From positions 248,001 through 312,000 of the forward strand of contig NZ_JAQSIP010000002.1 of assembly GCF_028649475.1 (NCBI RefSeq): a stretch of 64,000 bases of DNA, given 5' to 3'. The stretch's first letter is position 1; every line of letters begins with the position of its first letter. Positions 35,388 to 44,052 of this stretch are shown piece by piece. The position numbers and the translations under genes are program-made. The DNA comes from Curvibacter cyanobacteriorum (GTDB lineage Bacteria; Pseudomonadota; Gammaproteobacteria; Burkholderiales; Burkholderiaceae_C). The notes under the pieces were generated by a model. The model did no database searches and had not been told where the DNA came from. It worked only from the letters and a program-made list of their open reading frames with translations.

Positions 35388-37754
35388 GTGAAAATACGTA
35401 AGATTTTCCTCGGGGTGGCCTTGGTCGCGGCGGCTGGTTCCAGCTACTCGTTGAGCCTCGGAAGGGTACGCGGATCTGCCGTTCTGGGGCAGCCGTTGTC
35501 GCTCGCTTTTGAACTCAAGACAGAAACCGGCGAGGATTTTGACCCCGCCTGCCTCGATGTCCAAGTGTTCCAAGGGGACACCCGGATCGAGGGCTCCCGC
35601 ATCACCCTGAGCACCACCGGCACTGGCGCAGACCGTGTGCTCAGGCTGAAAAGCAATGTGGTGGTGGACGAACCCGCCGTCACTGTCAACCTGCGTGCGG
35701 GCTGCGACCTGAAGACTGCCCGCCGCTACGTGCTGCTGACCGACCTGCCGCAGGACGGCAGCGCGTCCCAACTGAGCGCGGAAGCCCCGCTGGTGCGTGC
35801 GCCCCTGGTGGCGGCTGCGGGCTCGGCGGCACCGGCAGCAACCGCCCCCACGGCAGCCGCCACGGCGCCGCGCCGCGAAGGCAAGCCGGTGGAGCCGCGT
35901 GAGGCCAACCGGGCCCGTGAACGCCGCACCGACCTGCCGGCGACCGCCCCGACTGCTGCAGGCCCGCGCCAAGCCAAGGAAACACCGACGCAGGCTTCGG
36001 CCTCGAAGGCCCGCCTCAAACTCGAAGCCCCCCTGACTGCCGGGGTCGACCACCCCACCACGCTGCGCCTGTCGCCCAGCCTGGCCGTGGTGCCCCAAGA
36101 GGGCTCGTCGCCACAGCGCCTTGAGTCGCTGGCCGCCTGGAACGCCCTGAGCCGCTCGTTGGAGCAGGTGCTGGCCGATGCTGACAAGCGCAGTGTGCTG
36201 GAAGCCGAGAACAAGCGCCTCAAGGCCGCCAGCCTGGCGGCTCAGGGGCAGGTCAACGAATTGCAAGTGCGTCTGGCCGAGGCCGAGGACGCCCGCTACG
36301 CCAACCCCTTGGTGTATGGCCTGTCTGCGGCCCTGGTGCTGCTGTTGGGCGCCATGGCCTATGCCTGGACCCGCAAGAGCAAGCTGCCCGCCAAGGCGGC
36401 TGGTGCCGAACCGGCGCCTGCCCCCAAGAAGAAGGGCAAGCTGCCTTGGTGGCAGACCGGTCTCAAGGGCGGTGCCACCGCCGCCACCGCTGCGGCACCG
36501 GTTTCCCAATTGCCGCCCCAAGCCGAAGCGGGCCCGAGCGAGTTCCCCAAGAGCACGCTGGACCGCCCGGCCTTTGGCCCCTCCCTGTCGGGCGTGCACG
36601 TGGACCTGGACCTGAGCGAGTCGGCCTTCCGTCGCCTGGAAGGCATGGGGGCCTCGCCGACCCAGGACTCGACCTTCGCTGCGTCGGTGGCGCCGGTGTC
36701 CAAGTTGCCCGACCCGGTGGCTGCCGCGTCGGCGCCGACCCAAGGCGGCAAAGCACCGATGGACCTGTTCGATGTGCAGCAGCACGCCGAATTCTTTGTT
36801 TCGCTGGGTCAGTACGACGAAGCCATCGAAGTGCTGCAAAAGCACATCAACCAGTTCCCGGAGGCCACCCCGCTGGCTTACTTGGACCTGCTGAAGATCC
36901 ACCACATGCTGAGCCGCACCGGCGAGTACGCGCACTGGCGTGAACGTTTCAATGCGGTGTTCAGCGCCGAGGTGCCGCCATTCAGTGCCTTCGGCAAGGG
37001 GGGCAAGTCGCTGGAGTCTTATCCCCGCACCCTGTCCTACCTGGAGAAGGTCTGGGGTTCGCCCAGGGCGCTGGTGGCGGTTGAGGACAGCTTGTTCCGG
37101 GCCCATGCGGTGTCGATTGGCGAGTTCTTCGACCTCGAAGCCTTCAAAGACCTGCTGGTGCTGCAAGCAGTGGCGCGTCAGTTGGCCCAGGACGCCACCG
37201 TGCAGGGCTCCTCGGCGATCGAATCGCGCTTGCAGGCCGGTGATTTGTCGATGGCTTTCCAGTCGTCCCGCGACGTGCATGCCAGCACCACCCCGGCTCA
37301 GTTGCCCGAGGCTTTCATGCCGGTCGAACCCATCTCTGGCTTTGGTCCCTCGACCCAGATGCCGGGCGCCGAGAGCCTGTTGGACCTCGACCTGAGCGAA
37401 TTGGTGGTGGAGCAGGCTCCGCAGCCCGTGAGCCCGCTGGAAGCCCCGTTGCAGACCCCGCCCAAGCCCCCGGTGCACCTGGACCTGGAGATGGACTCGC
37501 TGCTGACCGCCCCCAAGGCAGAGGCCGTGCCCGCCTTGCCGGAGTTGGTGTCGCCGCTGGATTCGCCCTTGGACTTTGTGCTGGACGCGAACTCGATGGC
37601 CTCGCCGCTGGATGTGGGTCTGAGCCTGCTGCCCGAGGAGCCCTTGCCGAGCTCCAAGCTCGACGACAGCCACCTGATCGACTTCGACATGTTCGAGGCC
37701 GATTTGCTCAAGGCACAGGAAAAGAGCCGCGGCGCCAAAGACCCCAAGGCCTGA
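35388..37754 (+). CDS. fimV: FimV/HubP-like pole or pilus-assembly protein
   Basis: 788 aa with GTG start (35388). Signal peptide 1-21 (IFLGVALVAAAGSSYSLSLG) precedes the FimV N-terminal beta domain (SLGRVRGSAVLGQPLSLAFEL...). An Ala/Pro-rich linker, a coiled coil (about 255-300), one membrane helix (about 307-325), a Lys-rich cytoplasmic stretch and TPR-like helices (FFVSLGQYDEAIEVLQKHINQFPEATPLAYLDLLKIHH, about 465-515) follow, then an acidic tail. This is the family architecture: periplasmic peptidoglycan-side domain, one membrane pass, cytoplasmic TPR. No ribosome-binding site is obvious. Divergent from the dehydrogenase at 33797-35317. Confidence 0.85.
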   Translation: MKIRKIFLGVALVAAAGSSYSLSLGRVRGSAVLGQPLSLAFELKTETGEDFDPACLDVQVFQGDTRIEGSRITLSTTGTGADRVLRLKSNVVVDEPAVTVNLRAGCDLKTARRYVLLTDLPQDGSASQLSAEAPLVRAPLVAAAGSAAPAATAPTAAATAPRREGKPVEPREANRARERRTDLPATAPTAAGPRQAKETPTQASASKARLKLEAPLTAGVDHPTTLRLSPSLAVVPQEGSSPQRLESLAAWNALSRSLEQVLADADKRSVLEAENKRLKAASLAAQGQVNELQVRLAEAEDARYANPLVYGLSAALVLLLGAMAYAWTRKSKLPAKAAGAEPAPAPKKKGKLPWWQTGLKGGATAATAAAPVSQLPPQAEAGPSEFPKSTLDRPAFGPSLSGVHVDLDLSESAFRRLEGMGASPTQDSTFAASVAPVSKLPDPVAAASAPTQGGKAPMDLFDVQQHAEFFVSLGQYDEAIEVLQKHINQFPEATPLAYLDLLKIHHMLSRTGEYAHWRERFNAVFSAEVPPFSAFGKGGKSLESYPRTLSYLEKVWGSPRALVAVEDSLFRAHAVSIGEFFDLEAFKDLLVLQAVARQLAQDATVQGSSAIESRLQAGDLSMAFQSSRDVHASTTPAQLPEAFMPVEPISGFGPSTQMPGAESLLDLDLSELVVEQAPQPVSPLEAPLQTPPKPPVHLDLEMDSLLTAPKAEAVPALPELVSPLDSPLDFVLDANSMASPLDVGLSLLPEEPLPSSKLDDSHLIDFDMFEADLLKAQEKSRGAKDPKA

Positions 37755-38128
37755 GCCGAACGCCGGGCCTAGCGAGTTGCAGGGTGAGATGAGCGCTGCT
37801 TGCGCTGAGGCGGACGGGCCCTGCTGAGCGCCTCCCTTGTCTCTCGTTGCGATGGGCGTCCTCAGGCCGACGCCCACCTTGGCCATGCCCCACCTCCCAA
37901 CCTGACGGCGCCAAGGCCCCCATCGGCTGCGAAGCCACGGGGCTGCGGGCTGCTTCCCTCACAGCAGGGCGCCTGCCACGCTCGCCAACCGAGGGCGGCA
38001 CCGCCCCGAGGGGGCAAGGTGATGGGGCCGGTGGTCCTTGGTGACGGCGCGATGCCGCCTCTTGCGAGGCGGATGCCCCGCTTGGCCGAGATGAGGCGGG
38101 ATGGGTCGGGCAGGGCCGGCAGGGGCGC
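37755..38128. other. 374-base intergenic region with inverted repeats
   Basis: No gene. It separates two genes that end toward each other. GGGCGTC/GACGCCC (37856-37877, approximate) and CCGCCTC-TTGC-GAGGCGG (38055-38072) can form hairpins. Neither has a U-run. Confidence 0.5.
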
Positions 38129-39136
38129 TCAGCGTCGAACTTGCAGCGCACCCGGGTTGACGATGTTGGTCGGCGTGCCGCGGATGTAATTCACCACATT
38201 GTCAAATGCCGCGCCGAAATACAGCTCGTAGCTGTCCTGCTCCACATAACCGATGTGCGGTGTGCAAATGCAGTTTTCCAGGCGCAGCAGCGCATGGCCT
38301 TGCAATATGGGTTCGCTCTCAAACACATCGACCGCGGCCATGCCCGGGCGACCCCGGTTCAGCGCGGCGATCAAGGCATCGGGTTCCAGCAGTTCGGCGC
38401 GCGAGGTGTTGACGATCAGCGAGCTGGACTTCATGCGCGACAGGTCTTCCAGCGTGATCATGCCCCGCGTTTCGTCATTGAGCCGCAGGTGCAGGGTCAG
38501 CACATCACATTGCTCAAAAAACTCTTCACGGCTGGTGGCGGCCTGGTAGCCATCGGCCAGGGCTTTGGCGCGCGACGCTTCTCGACCCCAGACGCGCACG
38601 CTCATGCCAAACGCGGCGCCGTAGCTGGCCACCAGTTGCCCGATCTTGCCGTAGCCCCAGATGCCCAGGGTCTTGCCGCGCAGCACCGCCCCCAGCCCGA
38701 AATTGGGGGGCATGGAGGCCGAGCGCAGCCCCGACTGTTGCCAGGCGCCGTGCTTGAGGTTGGCGATGTACTGCGGCAGGCGTCGCATGCTGGCCATGAT
38801 CAGGGCCCAGGTCAGCTCGGCAGGCGCCACCGGGGAACCCACGCCTTCAGCGACGGCCACACCCCGCTCGGTGCAGGCACTGATGTCGATGTGGCTGCCC
38901 ACCTTGCCAGTCTGCGAGATCAGCCGCAGCTTGGGCAGTTTTTCGATCAGCTGACGCGACAGGTGCGTGCGCTCCCGGATCAGCACGATCACCTCGGCAT
39001 CCTTGAGGCGCACCGACAACTGACCAAGGCCTTTGACGGTGTTGGTGTACACCTTGGCGGAGTAGGGGTCGAGACGGGCAGCGCAATTGAGCTTGCGCAC
39101 TGCGTCCTGGTAGTCGTCGAGGATCACAATGTTCAT
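38129..39136 (-). CDS. D-2-hydroxyacid dehydrogenase family protein
   Basis: 335 aa from ATG 39136. The catalytic domain is split around a Rossmann fold, with GKTLGIWGYGKIGQLVASYGAAFGM as the NAD motif, then CDVLTLHLRLNDETRGMI, the active-site Arg in LIVNTSRAELLEPDAL, Glu in VFESEPI, and His in CICTPHIGYVE. Substrate unknown. Its upstream region is where the prophage begins, so its native promoter may have been displaced. Confidence 0.9.
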   Translation of the reverse strand: MNIVILDDYQDAVRKLNCAARLDPYSAKVYTNTVKGLGQLSVRLKDAEVIVLIRERTHLSRQLIEKLPKLRLISQTGKVGSHIDISACTERGVAVAEGVGSPVAPAELTWALIMASMRRLPQYIANLKHGAWQQSGLRSASMPPNFGLGAVLRGKTLGIWGYGKIGQLVASYGAAFGMSVRVWGREASRAKALADGYQAATSREEFFEQCDVLTLHLRLNDETRGMITLEDLSRMKSSSLIVNTSRAELLEPDALIAALNRGRPGMAAVDVFESEPILQGHALLRLENCICTPHIGYVEQDSYELYFGAAFDNVVNYIRGTPTNIVNPGALQVRR

Positions 39137-39276
39137 GGGTTTATATCGTCCGCTAGGTCTTTGATTTGCTTGGACTTTTCGCCGTAACTCGTTGAATTGA
39201 TTCAGCTTTTTGACTTCTGTTTGCTGGGCGCTCAATCTACGAGCATCTCAACAGATCCATGCGCTCATCATGGGTT

Positions 39277-39298
39277 GGCGTAACTTTGGCGTGACTTT
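39277..39298 (+). repeat. Tandem 11-bp repeat upstream of the integrase (possible arm-type sites)
   Basis: GGCGTAACTTT is followed directly by GGCGTGACTTT. A related CGCCGTAACTC is at about 39179. Tandem short repeats next to int are typical of integrase arm-binding sites. Assignment is by position only. Confidence 0.45.
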
Positions 39299-39306
39299 GT
39301 AGAATC

Positions 39307-39322
39307 TCCCCAAAAAAGAGGG
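39307..39322 (+). promoter_or_regulatory. A-rich-loop hairpin covering the integrase ribosome-binding site
   Basis: CCCC-AAAAAAGA-GGGG (extended by T/A) pairs the GAGGGGA Shine-Dalgarno with upstream CCCC, seven bases before ATG 39329. It could hold integrase translation down. A similar hairpin precedes the gene at 46689. Confidence 0.4.
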
Positions 39323-39328
39323 GAATCA

Positions 39329-40597
39329 ATGCATTTCGATGCCAGGGCCGCCAAACAACTGGCGCCAGGACAGTCTATTGTCTACGAAGATCCAAAGGGC
39401 CTTCGCCTTGTGGCCACCGAGGCAAAGCGCTCTTGGATATACCGTTTCAAATCTCCCTTGGACGGGAAAATGCGACAGGTCAAGATCGGGGAATGGCCAG
39501 CGGTTCCCTGGGCGGCCGCGGTTGCCAAGTGGCAGGAGCTGAAGAACCTGCGCGATTCCGGGACGGATCCTGCCCTGACCAAGAAGGAGCGGCGCAGAGC
39601 TGTCGCGGCCGAGCACTTGGAGCGCACGACAACCGTGCTCAAGGTCGTGGAAACCTACGCCAAAAACTACTTGGCCAACAATCGGGAGCCGAAGGGCGCT
39701 CGCGCCGTGGAGTCGCGGCTGCGGAATGCGGTGGCTGGTTTTGCGAGTGAACCGGCCGCCAGCGTGACCCGAAAGATGGTTTTTGACCTGATGAGCGATC
39801 TGTCTGATCGGCCAGTCCTGGCCAAGTCGGTCAAGACCGAGCTTGCCGCAGCCTGGGATCTGGCTCTGGATGCTGAGATGCTGCCCAGTGAGACGCCGAA
39901 CTGGTGGCGGCAGGTCAAGGGGCCGAAGCTGAAGTCGAAGGGGGCAAAGAGGGATGGGATTCACAAGGGCACCGCTAAGAGGGTGCTGAGTGATGAAGAG
40001 GTGGGCATCTTGCTGCGCGAGGATCTGGCTCTGTTGAGCGAGAACGCGCGGGATGTCATGCTGATGTACCTCTGGACCTGCTGTCGGGGCGCTGAGATCG
40101 TGCAGATCAACAAAGCCCAGATCCGAGAGGAAGCGAGCGGATGGTGGTGGAACTTCCCCAAGCACCTGGGGAAGAACAGGCACCGCAGTGCGGCGGTGGA
40201 CTTGCGCGTGCCATTGTTCGGTGGCGCGCTAGAGGTGGTTCAACGGCGGCTAAAGACGGCCAGCCAGGCTGGGTATCTGTTCCCCAGCGAGGGGCGTCTG
40301 CCGCACATCACCCAGAACTCAATTCAGTCGCAGACCAATTTCAGGCAGGCCTACAGCCCCTTGAAGCCAGAGGTGAAGCGGACGCGCTTCCAGGTGAACA
40401 ACTGGTCACCCCATGACCTCAGGCGTACGGGGCGCACGATGCTGGCTGCGATGGGGTGCCCCGCAGAGATCGCTGAGGCGATCCTTGGGCACGTCCAGCC
40501 GGGCATCGTGGGCACCTACAACCTCTACCAGTACGACACCGAGAAGCGGCACTGGCTGGGCAAGCTGAGTGAGAAGCTAGAGGCCTTGAGAGCCTAG
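39329..40597 (+). CDS. Tyrosine-family phage integrase
   Basis: 422 aa. The N-terminal arm-binding DUF4102-type region (about 1-85) is followed by a SAM-like core-binding domain (about 95-190) and the catalytic domain. Catalytic residues: Arg in YLWTCCRGAEIV, the beta-hairpin Lys region, HDLRRTGRTM (HxxR), LGHVQPGIVGTYNLYQY with His and the nucleophile Tyr. It ends three bases into the convergent AlpA-like gene. Transcribed into the prophage. Confidence 0.95.
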   Translation: MHFDARAAKQLAPGQSIVYEDPKGLRLVATEAKRSWIYRFKSPLDGKMRQVKIGEWPAVPWAAAVAKWQELKNLRDSGTDPALTKKERRRAVAAEHLERTTTVLKVVETYAKNYLANNREPKGARAVESRLRNAVAGFASEPAASVTRKMVFDLMSDLSDRPVLAKSVKTELAAAWDLALDAEMLPSETPNWWRQVKGPKLKSKGAKRDGIHKGTAKRVLSDEEVGILLREDLALLSENARDVMLMYLWTCCRGAEIVQINKAQIREEASGWWWNFPKHLGKNRHRSAAVDLRVPLFGGALEVVQRRLKTASQAGYLFPSEGRLPHITQNSIQSQTNFRQAYSPLKPEVKRTRFQVNNWSPHDLRRTGRTMLAAMGCPAEIAEAILGHVQPGIVGTYNLYQYDTEKRHWLGKLSEKLEALRA

Positions 40598-40836
40598 GCA
40601 GCTTTCTTCTGGGCCTTGTGGGTCGGGTTGGGTGGCGGGAGGATGCTTGAGACGGGGCGGTTCTCGCTCCATTCCCGCAACTCCCTGACCAGCCAGCCGA
40701 CGCGCTGGTTCGACAACATGCGGGGCTTGGGAAACTCGCCCTGGGCCGCCAGCCGCGCAATCTGCTGCTCAGACATGCTCACGAAGGCGGCTGCCTTCTC
40801 GCGGTCAAGGTAGGCGGGTTCAACTGCAACAATCAT
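40594..40836 (-). CDS. AlpA-like excisionase/regulator
   Basis: 80 aa from ATG 40836. A MerR/AlpA-type helix-turn-helix: DREKAAAFVSMSEQQIARLAAQGEFPKPRMLSNQRVGWLVRELREW, the standard AlpA pattern with a C-terminal basic tail. Next to the integrase it is most likely the excisionase (directionality factor). Last gene of the leftward early operon, preceded by a terminator at 40865-40886. Confidence 0.85.
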   Translation of the reverse strand: MIVAVEPAYLDREKAAAFVSMSEQQIARLAAQGEFPKPRMLSNQRVGWLVRELREWSENRPVSSILPPPNPTHKAQKKAA

Positions 40837-40864
40837 GATGCTTCCTGTTGAGGTGGGGGGAAAG

Positions 40865-40886
40865 AAAAAAGCCCGCTGTTGCGGGC
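40865..40886 (-). terminator. Intrinsic terminator upstream of the AlpA-like gene
   Basis: Minus strand: GCCCGC-AACA-GCGGGC followed by TTTTTT. It lies 29 bases before the AlpA-like start codon and would cut leftward transcription short of the excisionase gene unless read through. Confidence 0.85.
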
Positions 40887-40974
40887 TGGTGGGGGTGGCC
40901 ACTTGGGCGGCAAAAACCTGCCGGAACCCTTGCCAATCCTTGGTTTGACGATGGCCACTTGCAGCTGTCAGCGG

Positions 40975-41361
40975 TTACGTGATTTCGTTGAAATCCACGG
41001 ATTCGCTGTAGTACCCGTTCGATGATCCGTACCATCGGATGTCCACATAACCTTTGATCGTTGCCAGCTTGTAGAAAGTCCAGGTGAAGCTTCCGTACTG
41101 CTGATCTTCAACGACGACGCCCTCTGGGTTTTCTCCGCTGGACGACTCCTCGGCGATCAGTATGGGATGCCCGATCAGGTCGGCCAGATCCCCGGTTACG
41201 CTTTCAACCTCCACCGTTTCGCAGCAGTCTTGGAAGTGGTGCAGGACAAACCTGCGCCCACCCACGGTTTCAAATGCGACTTCACTGTCGCCCGCTTTGC
41301 CGCTAATCGATTTGAGGGTCAAACCCTTCAAATCTTCAAACTTTGCCTTTACGTAAGTCAT
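40975..41361 (-). CDS. DUF7448-like phage protein
   Basis: 128 aa from ATG 41361. Central motif [35 protein letters not shown], with paired Cys and acidic residues, is the recognisable core of this phage family. The C-terminal half has [33 protein letters not shown]. No membrane segment. Function unknown; the Cys/His pattern might bind a metal. Preceded by a terminator at 41376-41397. Confidence 0.75.
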   Translation of the reverse strand: MTYVKAKFEDLKGLTLKSISGKAGDSEVAFETVGGRRFVLHHFQDCCETVEVESVTGDLADLIGHPILIAEESSSGENPEGVVVEDQQYGSFTWTFYKLATIKGYVDIRWYGSSNGYYSESVDFNEIT

Positions 41362-41375
41362 TCCGTGCTTCCATG

Positions 41376-41397
41376 AAAAAAGCCCACCGAAGTGGGC
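41376..41397 (-). terminator. Intrinsic terminator upstream of the DUF7448-like gene
   Basis: Minus strand: GCCCAC-TTCG-GTGGGC with a UUCG tetraloop, followed by TTTTTT. It ends 14 bases before ATG 41361. Confidence 0.88.
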
Positions 41398-41417
41398 CCG
41401 TAGGGTTGAGTGGCGCC

Positions 41418-41639
41418 TCAGAAGGGCGTGCCGAGGTATTGGCTGAAGTCGTAGATCTCTTGGTTCGGCCGAGAGGGCCATCGAACCCTTACCCGTCGTG
41501 ATCCGGGTGGGTCCAGCGGCTCAGGTGGGAAGATCGGCGGCCAGGCTATTGGGTGGTCAAAGACGCGCACCACGTCGCACCACCGGGCGGCGGGCTGATA
41601 GGCCCGGCGAATGGATAGGGTCAGGCGGGAGGGGGTCAT
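41418..41639 (-). CDS. Small phage hypothetical protein
   Basis: 73 aa from ATG 41639, which overlaps the stop of the upstream gene as ATGA. Pro/Arg/Trp-rich ([26 protein letters not shown]). No recognised domain. Supported mainly by translational coupling and a sensible protein pattern. Confidence 0.6.
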   Translation of the reverse strand: MTPSRLTLSIRRAYQPAARWCDVVRVFDHPIAWPPIFPPEPLDPPGSRRVRVRWPSRPNQEIYDFSQYLGTPF

Positions 41640-41875
41640 GGGATCAGCTCCTGGGCATCGGTTGCCCCCTCCCCGCAGACCTCGCACCACCACAGGCCAT
41701 GACCAGGGGACTCGGGATCCTCGCGGTAGTTGGCGGGCCACTGGTCGCGGGGCAGCGGGCGGGATTGGCCGATGGTGGCGCCCGGGATCTTGTAAAAGCA
41801 GACGTGCGGGCCGACGCCGTAGTACGGCACCAGCGCCTCGCCGGTGTCGGGATCTTGGCAGGCGGGGCAGGTCAT
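41636..41875 (-). CDS. Zinc-ribbon-like small phage protein
   Basis: 79 aa. Two Cys pairs, MTCPAC at the start and CEVCG near the end, flank a region with GVGPHVCFYKIPGATIG. Likely a structural zinc site. ATGA overlaps at both ends. Function unknown. Confidence 0.65.
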   Translation of the reverse strand: MTCPACQDPDTGEALVPYYGVGPHVCFYKIPGATIGQSRPLPRDQWPANYREDPESPGHGLWWCEVCGEGATDAQELIP

Positions 41876-41997
41876 GGCACCCCCATAAACGGAGCATCGG
41901 GCGCTTTTTGGCGCTGCTGCCGTGCGTACTCACGGTGTTGCTTTGCAGTCCACGGGACAGCGGGGAATTCTTTAGTTGGGAAAGGCCAGGCGCTCAT
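41872..41997 (-). CDS. Very small basic phage protein
   Basis: 41 aa, start MSAWPFPTKEFPAVPWTAKQ, then a basic helix (HREYARQQRQKAP). It overlaps the downstream start as ATGA and its own ATG abuts the upstream stop (TGATG). This coupling supports it as a real gene. Function unknown. Confidence 0.55.
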   Translation of the reverse strand: MSAWPFPTKEFPAVPWTAKQHREYARQQRQKAPDAPFMGVP

Positions 41998-42248
41998 CAC
42001 CCACCCCCATTGATCATCAAATGGTTGAATGCCTCACGCACCAGCAGCACACCGCGCTTTGTCGGCTTGCCGGTCTTTCCGATCAGCTTGAGTTCCTGCA
42101 TGATCGTTGTGATGGTGTGCCCACAGTGGTAGCCGACCAGCTTCTTGAGCACGCTGACGTTCAGCAGTTCTCGATGGTCGGCCCCACCGAAGTTCGTTCC
42201 TCTGAACGCCTGCTCGATCTCGGCGTCGGAGACGATTGGTTCTTGCAT
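41997..42248 (-). CDS. Small phage helix-turn-helix-like protein
   Basis: 83 aa from ATG 42248. Pattern VSDAEIEQAFRGTNFGGADHRELLNVSVLKKLVGYHCGHTITTIMQELKLIGKTGKPTKRGVLLVREAF resembles a small winged-helix reader that scores growth of a template strand. No firm family. ATGA or TGATG coupling on both sides. Confidence 0.6.
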   Translation of the reverse strand: MQEPIVSDAEIEQAFRGTNFGGADHRELLNVSVLKKLVGYHCGHTITTIMQELKLIGKTGKPTKRGVLLVREAFNHLMINGGG

Positions 42249-42490
42249 CACGCACCGCCTTTCAGGGCTGCGGAGCTGATCACAGAAATGACTGCGTTCT
42301 CCATCTTCCATGCGCACGAATCACAAAGATCCATCGAGCGTGTAGCGTCTGCACATGCGCAACCCTGCATGTCCAGTGCATGTTGTTTGAGCATCAGCTT
42401 TGCCTCTTTGCGGCCGTTGTGCGCTTCAACTTCGTCCCCGCAGCAATCGCATGTCTTGATCGTCTGGGCTGGAATTGTTCTGACAGCCAT
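42248..42490 (-). CDS. Cys-rich small phage protein
   Basis: 80 aa from ATG 42490. CDCCG near residue 15 and CDSC near residue 57 suggest a zinc-binding knuckle pair. GCACAD in the middle adds further Cys. It begins at the stop of the upstream 310-aa gene. Function unknown. Confidence 0.65.
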   Translation of the reverse strand: MAVRTIPAQTIKTCDCCGDEVEAHNGRKEAKLMLKQHALDMQGCACADATRSMDLCDSCAWKMENAVISVISSAALKGGA

Positions 42491-43422
42491 CACGCACCGC
42501 CTTTCTGGCCCTTTATCGACCCCGCGTGAAACGCCTTGCGGGCCAAGCCTTCGGCGCTGTGGACCTTGTGGGTTGCAACGCGGTTGTCGGCCCACCACGC
42601 GTCGAATGCGATGCTCCAGGGCGCTGGCGGTGTCGGCGCCTCGGCCTGGGGCGCTGCTGCGAGCAGTCTCAGTGCATACTCCAGAGGGTCAAGTGCAGAT
42701 TCTGACGCCCCCGATCGGATGCGATGAATTGCACTTTTGATACCTAGGCTAACCGCCGCTTCTGTCGGTGTTTGCACGGCTGGCCGTGTCGGCGCCGGGG
42801 TGGGGTGGGCGTAGAGTGCTCGAATTTCCCAGCCTGTTGAATTTCCTTCCCACCATTTGGCGTCATGGTGAGTGGTGTTCTCCCAGAGGCCTTCGGTTTG
42901 CTCCTGATGGCGCTTTTGCCACTGCACCGGCTCTTGCGGCTTGCTCAGCGCCTCCACCTGGGCGCGCAGGTCGTCCCGTTCCCGCAACAACTCGGCGCTG
43001 ATCTTGTTGGACTGCTCCACCATAGTCAGCGTCGTCTCCACCTGTTCGCGCAGCCGGTCACGCTCGGCTTGCGTGTCGGGGTTCCACCAGCCCACCAGGC
43101 CGCCCACCGTGATGAAGCCCCGCACGGGCTCGGCGCCATCAACGTCGCGCTCAATTTGCAGCCCGTTGACTTGGAAGCCCTGAGCCAGCAGCTCATTGAG
43201 TTTGCGCTTGGGCGTGCCGATGAAGGCCGGCAGGATCGCGGCGGGCTGCAGGCCGGTCGGCGTGTCGGACCGGGCCACCCGAGCGCGCAGCCCCTCGTTC
43301 TCGGCCTGCAAGCGGCGGAGTTCGGCGGCGCACTCTTTGACGTCAGTGGGGTCGTAGGGCAGGGCGGATTGCTCCAGCCAGGCGGCTAGGCGCAGGGCCT
43401 CGGGTTGGTTTTCTGTACTCAT
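42490..43422 (-). CDS. Phage hypothetical protein with coiled coil and DUF551-like patterns
   Basis: 310 aa. The N-terminal third is a leucine-zipper-type coil (ECAAELRRLQAENEGLRARV), followed by a beta-rich centre (AFIGTPKRKLNELLAQGFQVNGLQIE). A second coil (ERDRLREQVETTLTMVEQSNKI) precedes WEIRALYAHP, a phrase common in small accessory phage proteins, and a C-terminal helical segment (FDAWWADNRVATHKVHSAEGLARKAFHAG). Function unknown. Confidence 0.65.
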   Translation of the reverse strand: MSTENQPEALRLAAWLEQSALPYDPTDVKECAAELRRLQAENEGLRARVARSDTPTGLQPAAILPAFIGTPKRKLNELLAQGFQVNGLQIERDVDGAEPVRGFITVGGLVGWWNPDTQAERDRLREQVETTLTMVEQSNKISAELLRERDDLRAQVEALSKPQEPVQWQKRHQEQTEGLWENTTHHDAKWWEGNSTGWEIRALYAHPTPAPTRPAVQTPTEAAVSLGIKSAIHRIRSGASESALDPLEYALRLLAAAPQAEAPTPPAPWSIAFDAWWADNRVATHKVHSAEGLARKAFHAGSIKGQKGGA

Positions 43423-43580
43423 GCTTGCTCCTTGCTGCGCCGCAGGATCTCAGCCCCGGCGCGGATTTTTTCCAGTGTGAACATGGCCCTGATCTCCCGG
43501 TGGCTGAAGCCAAGGTCAAGCAGGGTGCCGAGAAGTAGCCCGAAGACCACGGCTTGGGCTTTGGGGTCGCGCGGGGTCAT
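43419..43580 (-). CDS. Small phage hypothetical protein
   Basis: 53 aa from ATG 43580. Two helices: PKAQAVVFGLLLGTLLDLGF and SHREIRAMFTLEKIRAGAEIL. ATGA overlap with the 310-aa gene downstream and with the 89-aa gene upstream. The coupling is the main support. Function unknown. Confidence 0.6.
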   Translation of the reverse strand: MTPRDPKAQAVVFGLLLGTLLDLGFSHREIRAMFTLEKIRAGAEILRRSKEQA

Positions 43581-43846
43581 GCCTTTTCTCCTTGGGATGC
43601 CTTGCCAATCACGTACTGGGCAAAGCGGATGTAGCGGGAATAAATGGACTGCGTTCGGTCGTGGTAGTGGCAGTAGTCATCAATTTCCCCAAAGCCATCA
43701 ATGAATTGACTTCCACAGTCGCACCGACCCTTTGCCTTCACCCGAGCCTGATAGGCCTTGTTCGCCTCAGCGCGAATCGCAGCCTTCTTGCTGAACCATC
43801 TGCGCCCACCGCCCCGGTAGACAGTTGCTGTTTCGGTTTGGATCAC
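43577..43846 (-). CDS. Small phage protein with Cys/His cluster
   Basis: 89 aa. A basic N-terminus (RRWFSKKAAIRAEANKAYQARVKAKGR) is followed by CDCGSQFIDGFGEIDDYCHYHDR, a likely zinc site with Cys and His. Coupled at both ends by ATGA. Function unknown. Confidence 0.65.
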   Translation of the reverse strand: MIQTETATVYRGGGRRWFSKKAAIRAEANKAYQARVKAKGRCDCGSQFIDGFGEIDDYCHYHDRTQSIYSRYIRFAQYVIGKASQGEKA

Positions 43847-44052
43847 AACTGTTCTCCTTGGGACGCCAGGGCGGCACGGGCAACATCAATTGATCTGCCC
43901 GTGACGAATTTCCCCTCGTCGTGCTGTTGAATTACCCAGCTCAACGCCGAGTCGCTTTGGTCAATCTTTCGAGCTGCCCGCTCCAGCAGTTCTTTGACCG
44001 AGTCCAGCCCGGTGTAGAGCGCAGCTGATTTCAGTTGGGTTGATAGGGTCAT
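43843..44052 (-). CDS. Small phage hypothetical protein
   Basis: 69 aa, helical: LKSAALYTGLDSVKELLERAARKIDQSDSALSWVIQQHDEGKF. No recognised family. Overlaps neighbours by ATGA on both sides. Confidence 0.6.
   Translation of the reverse strand: MTLSTQLKSAALYTGLDSVKELLERAARKIDQSDSALSWVIQQHDEGKFVTGRSIDVARAALASQGEQL

Noticed and set aside
35325-37886. 853-codon minus-strand frame over the FimV-like gene
   Set aside because: Shadow frame; the plus strand has signal peptide, membrane helix and TPR pattern.
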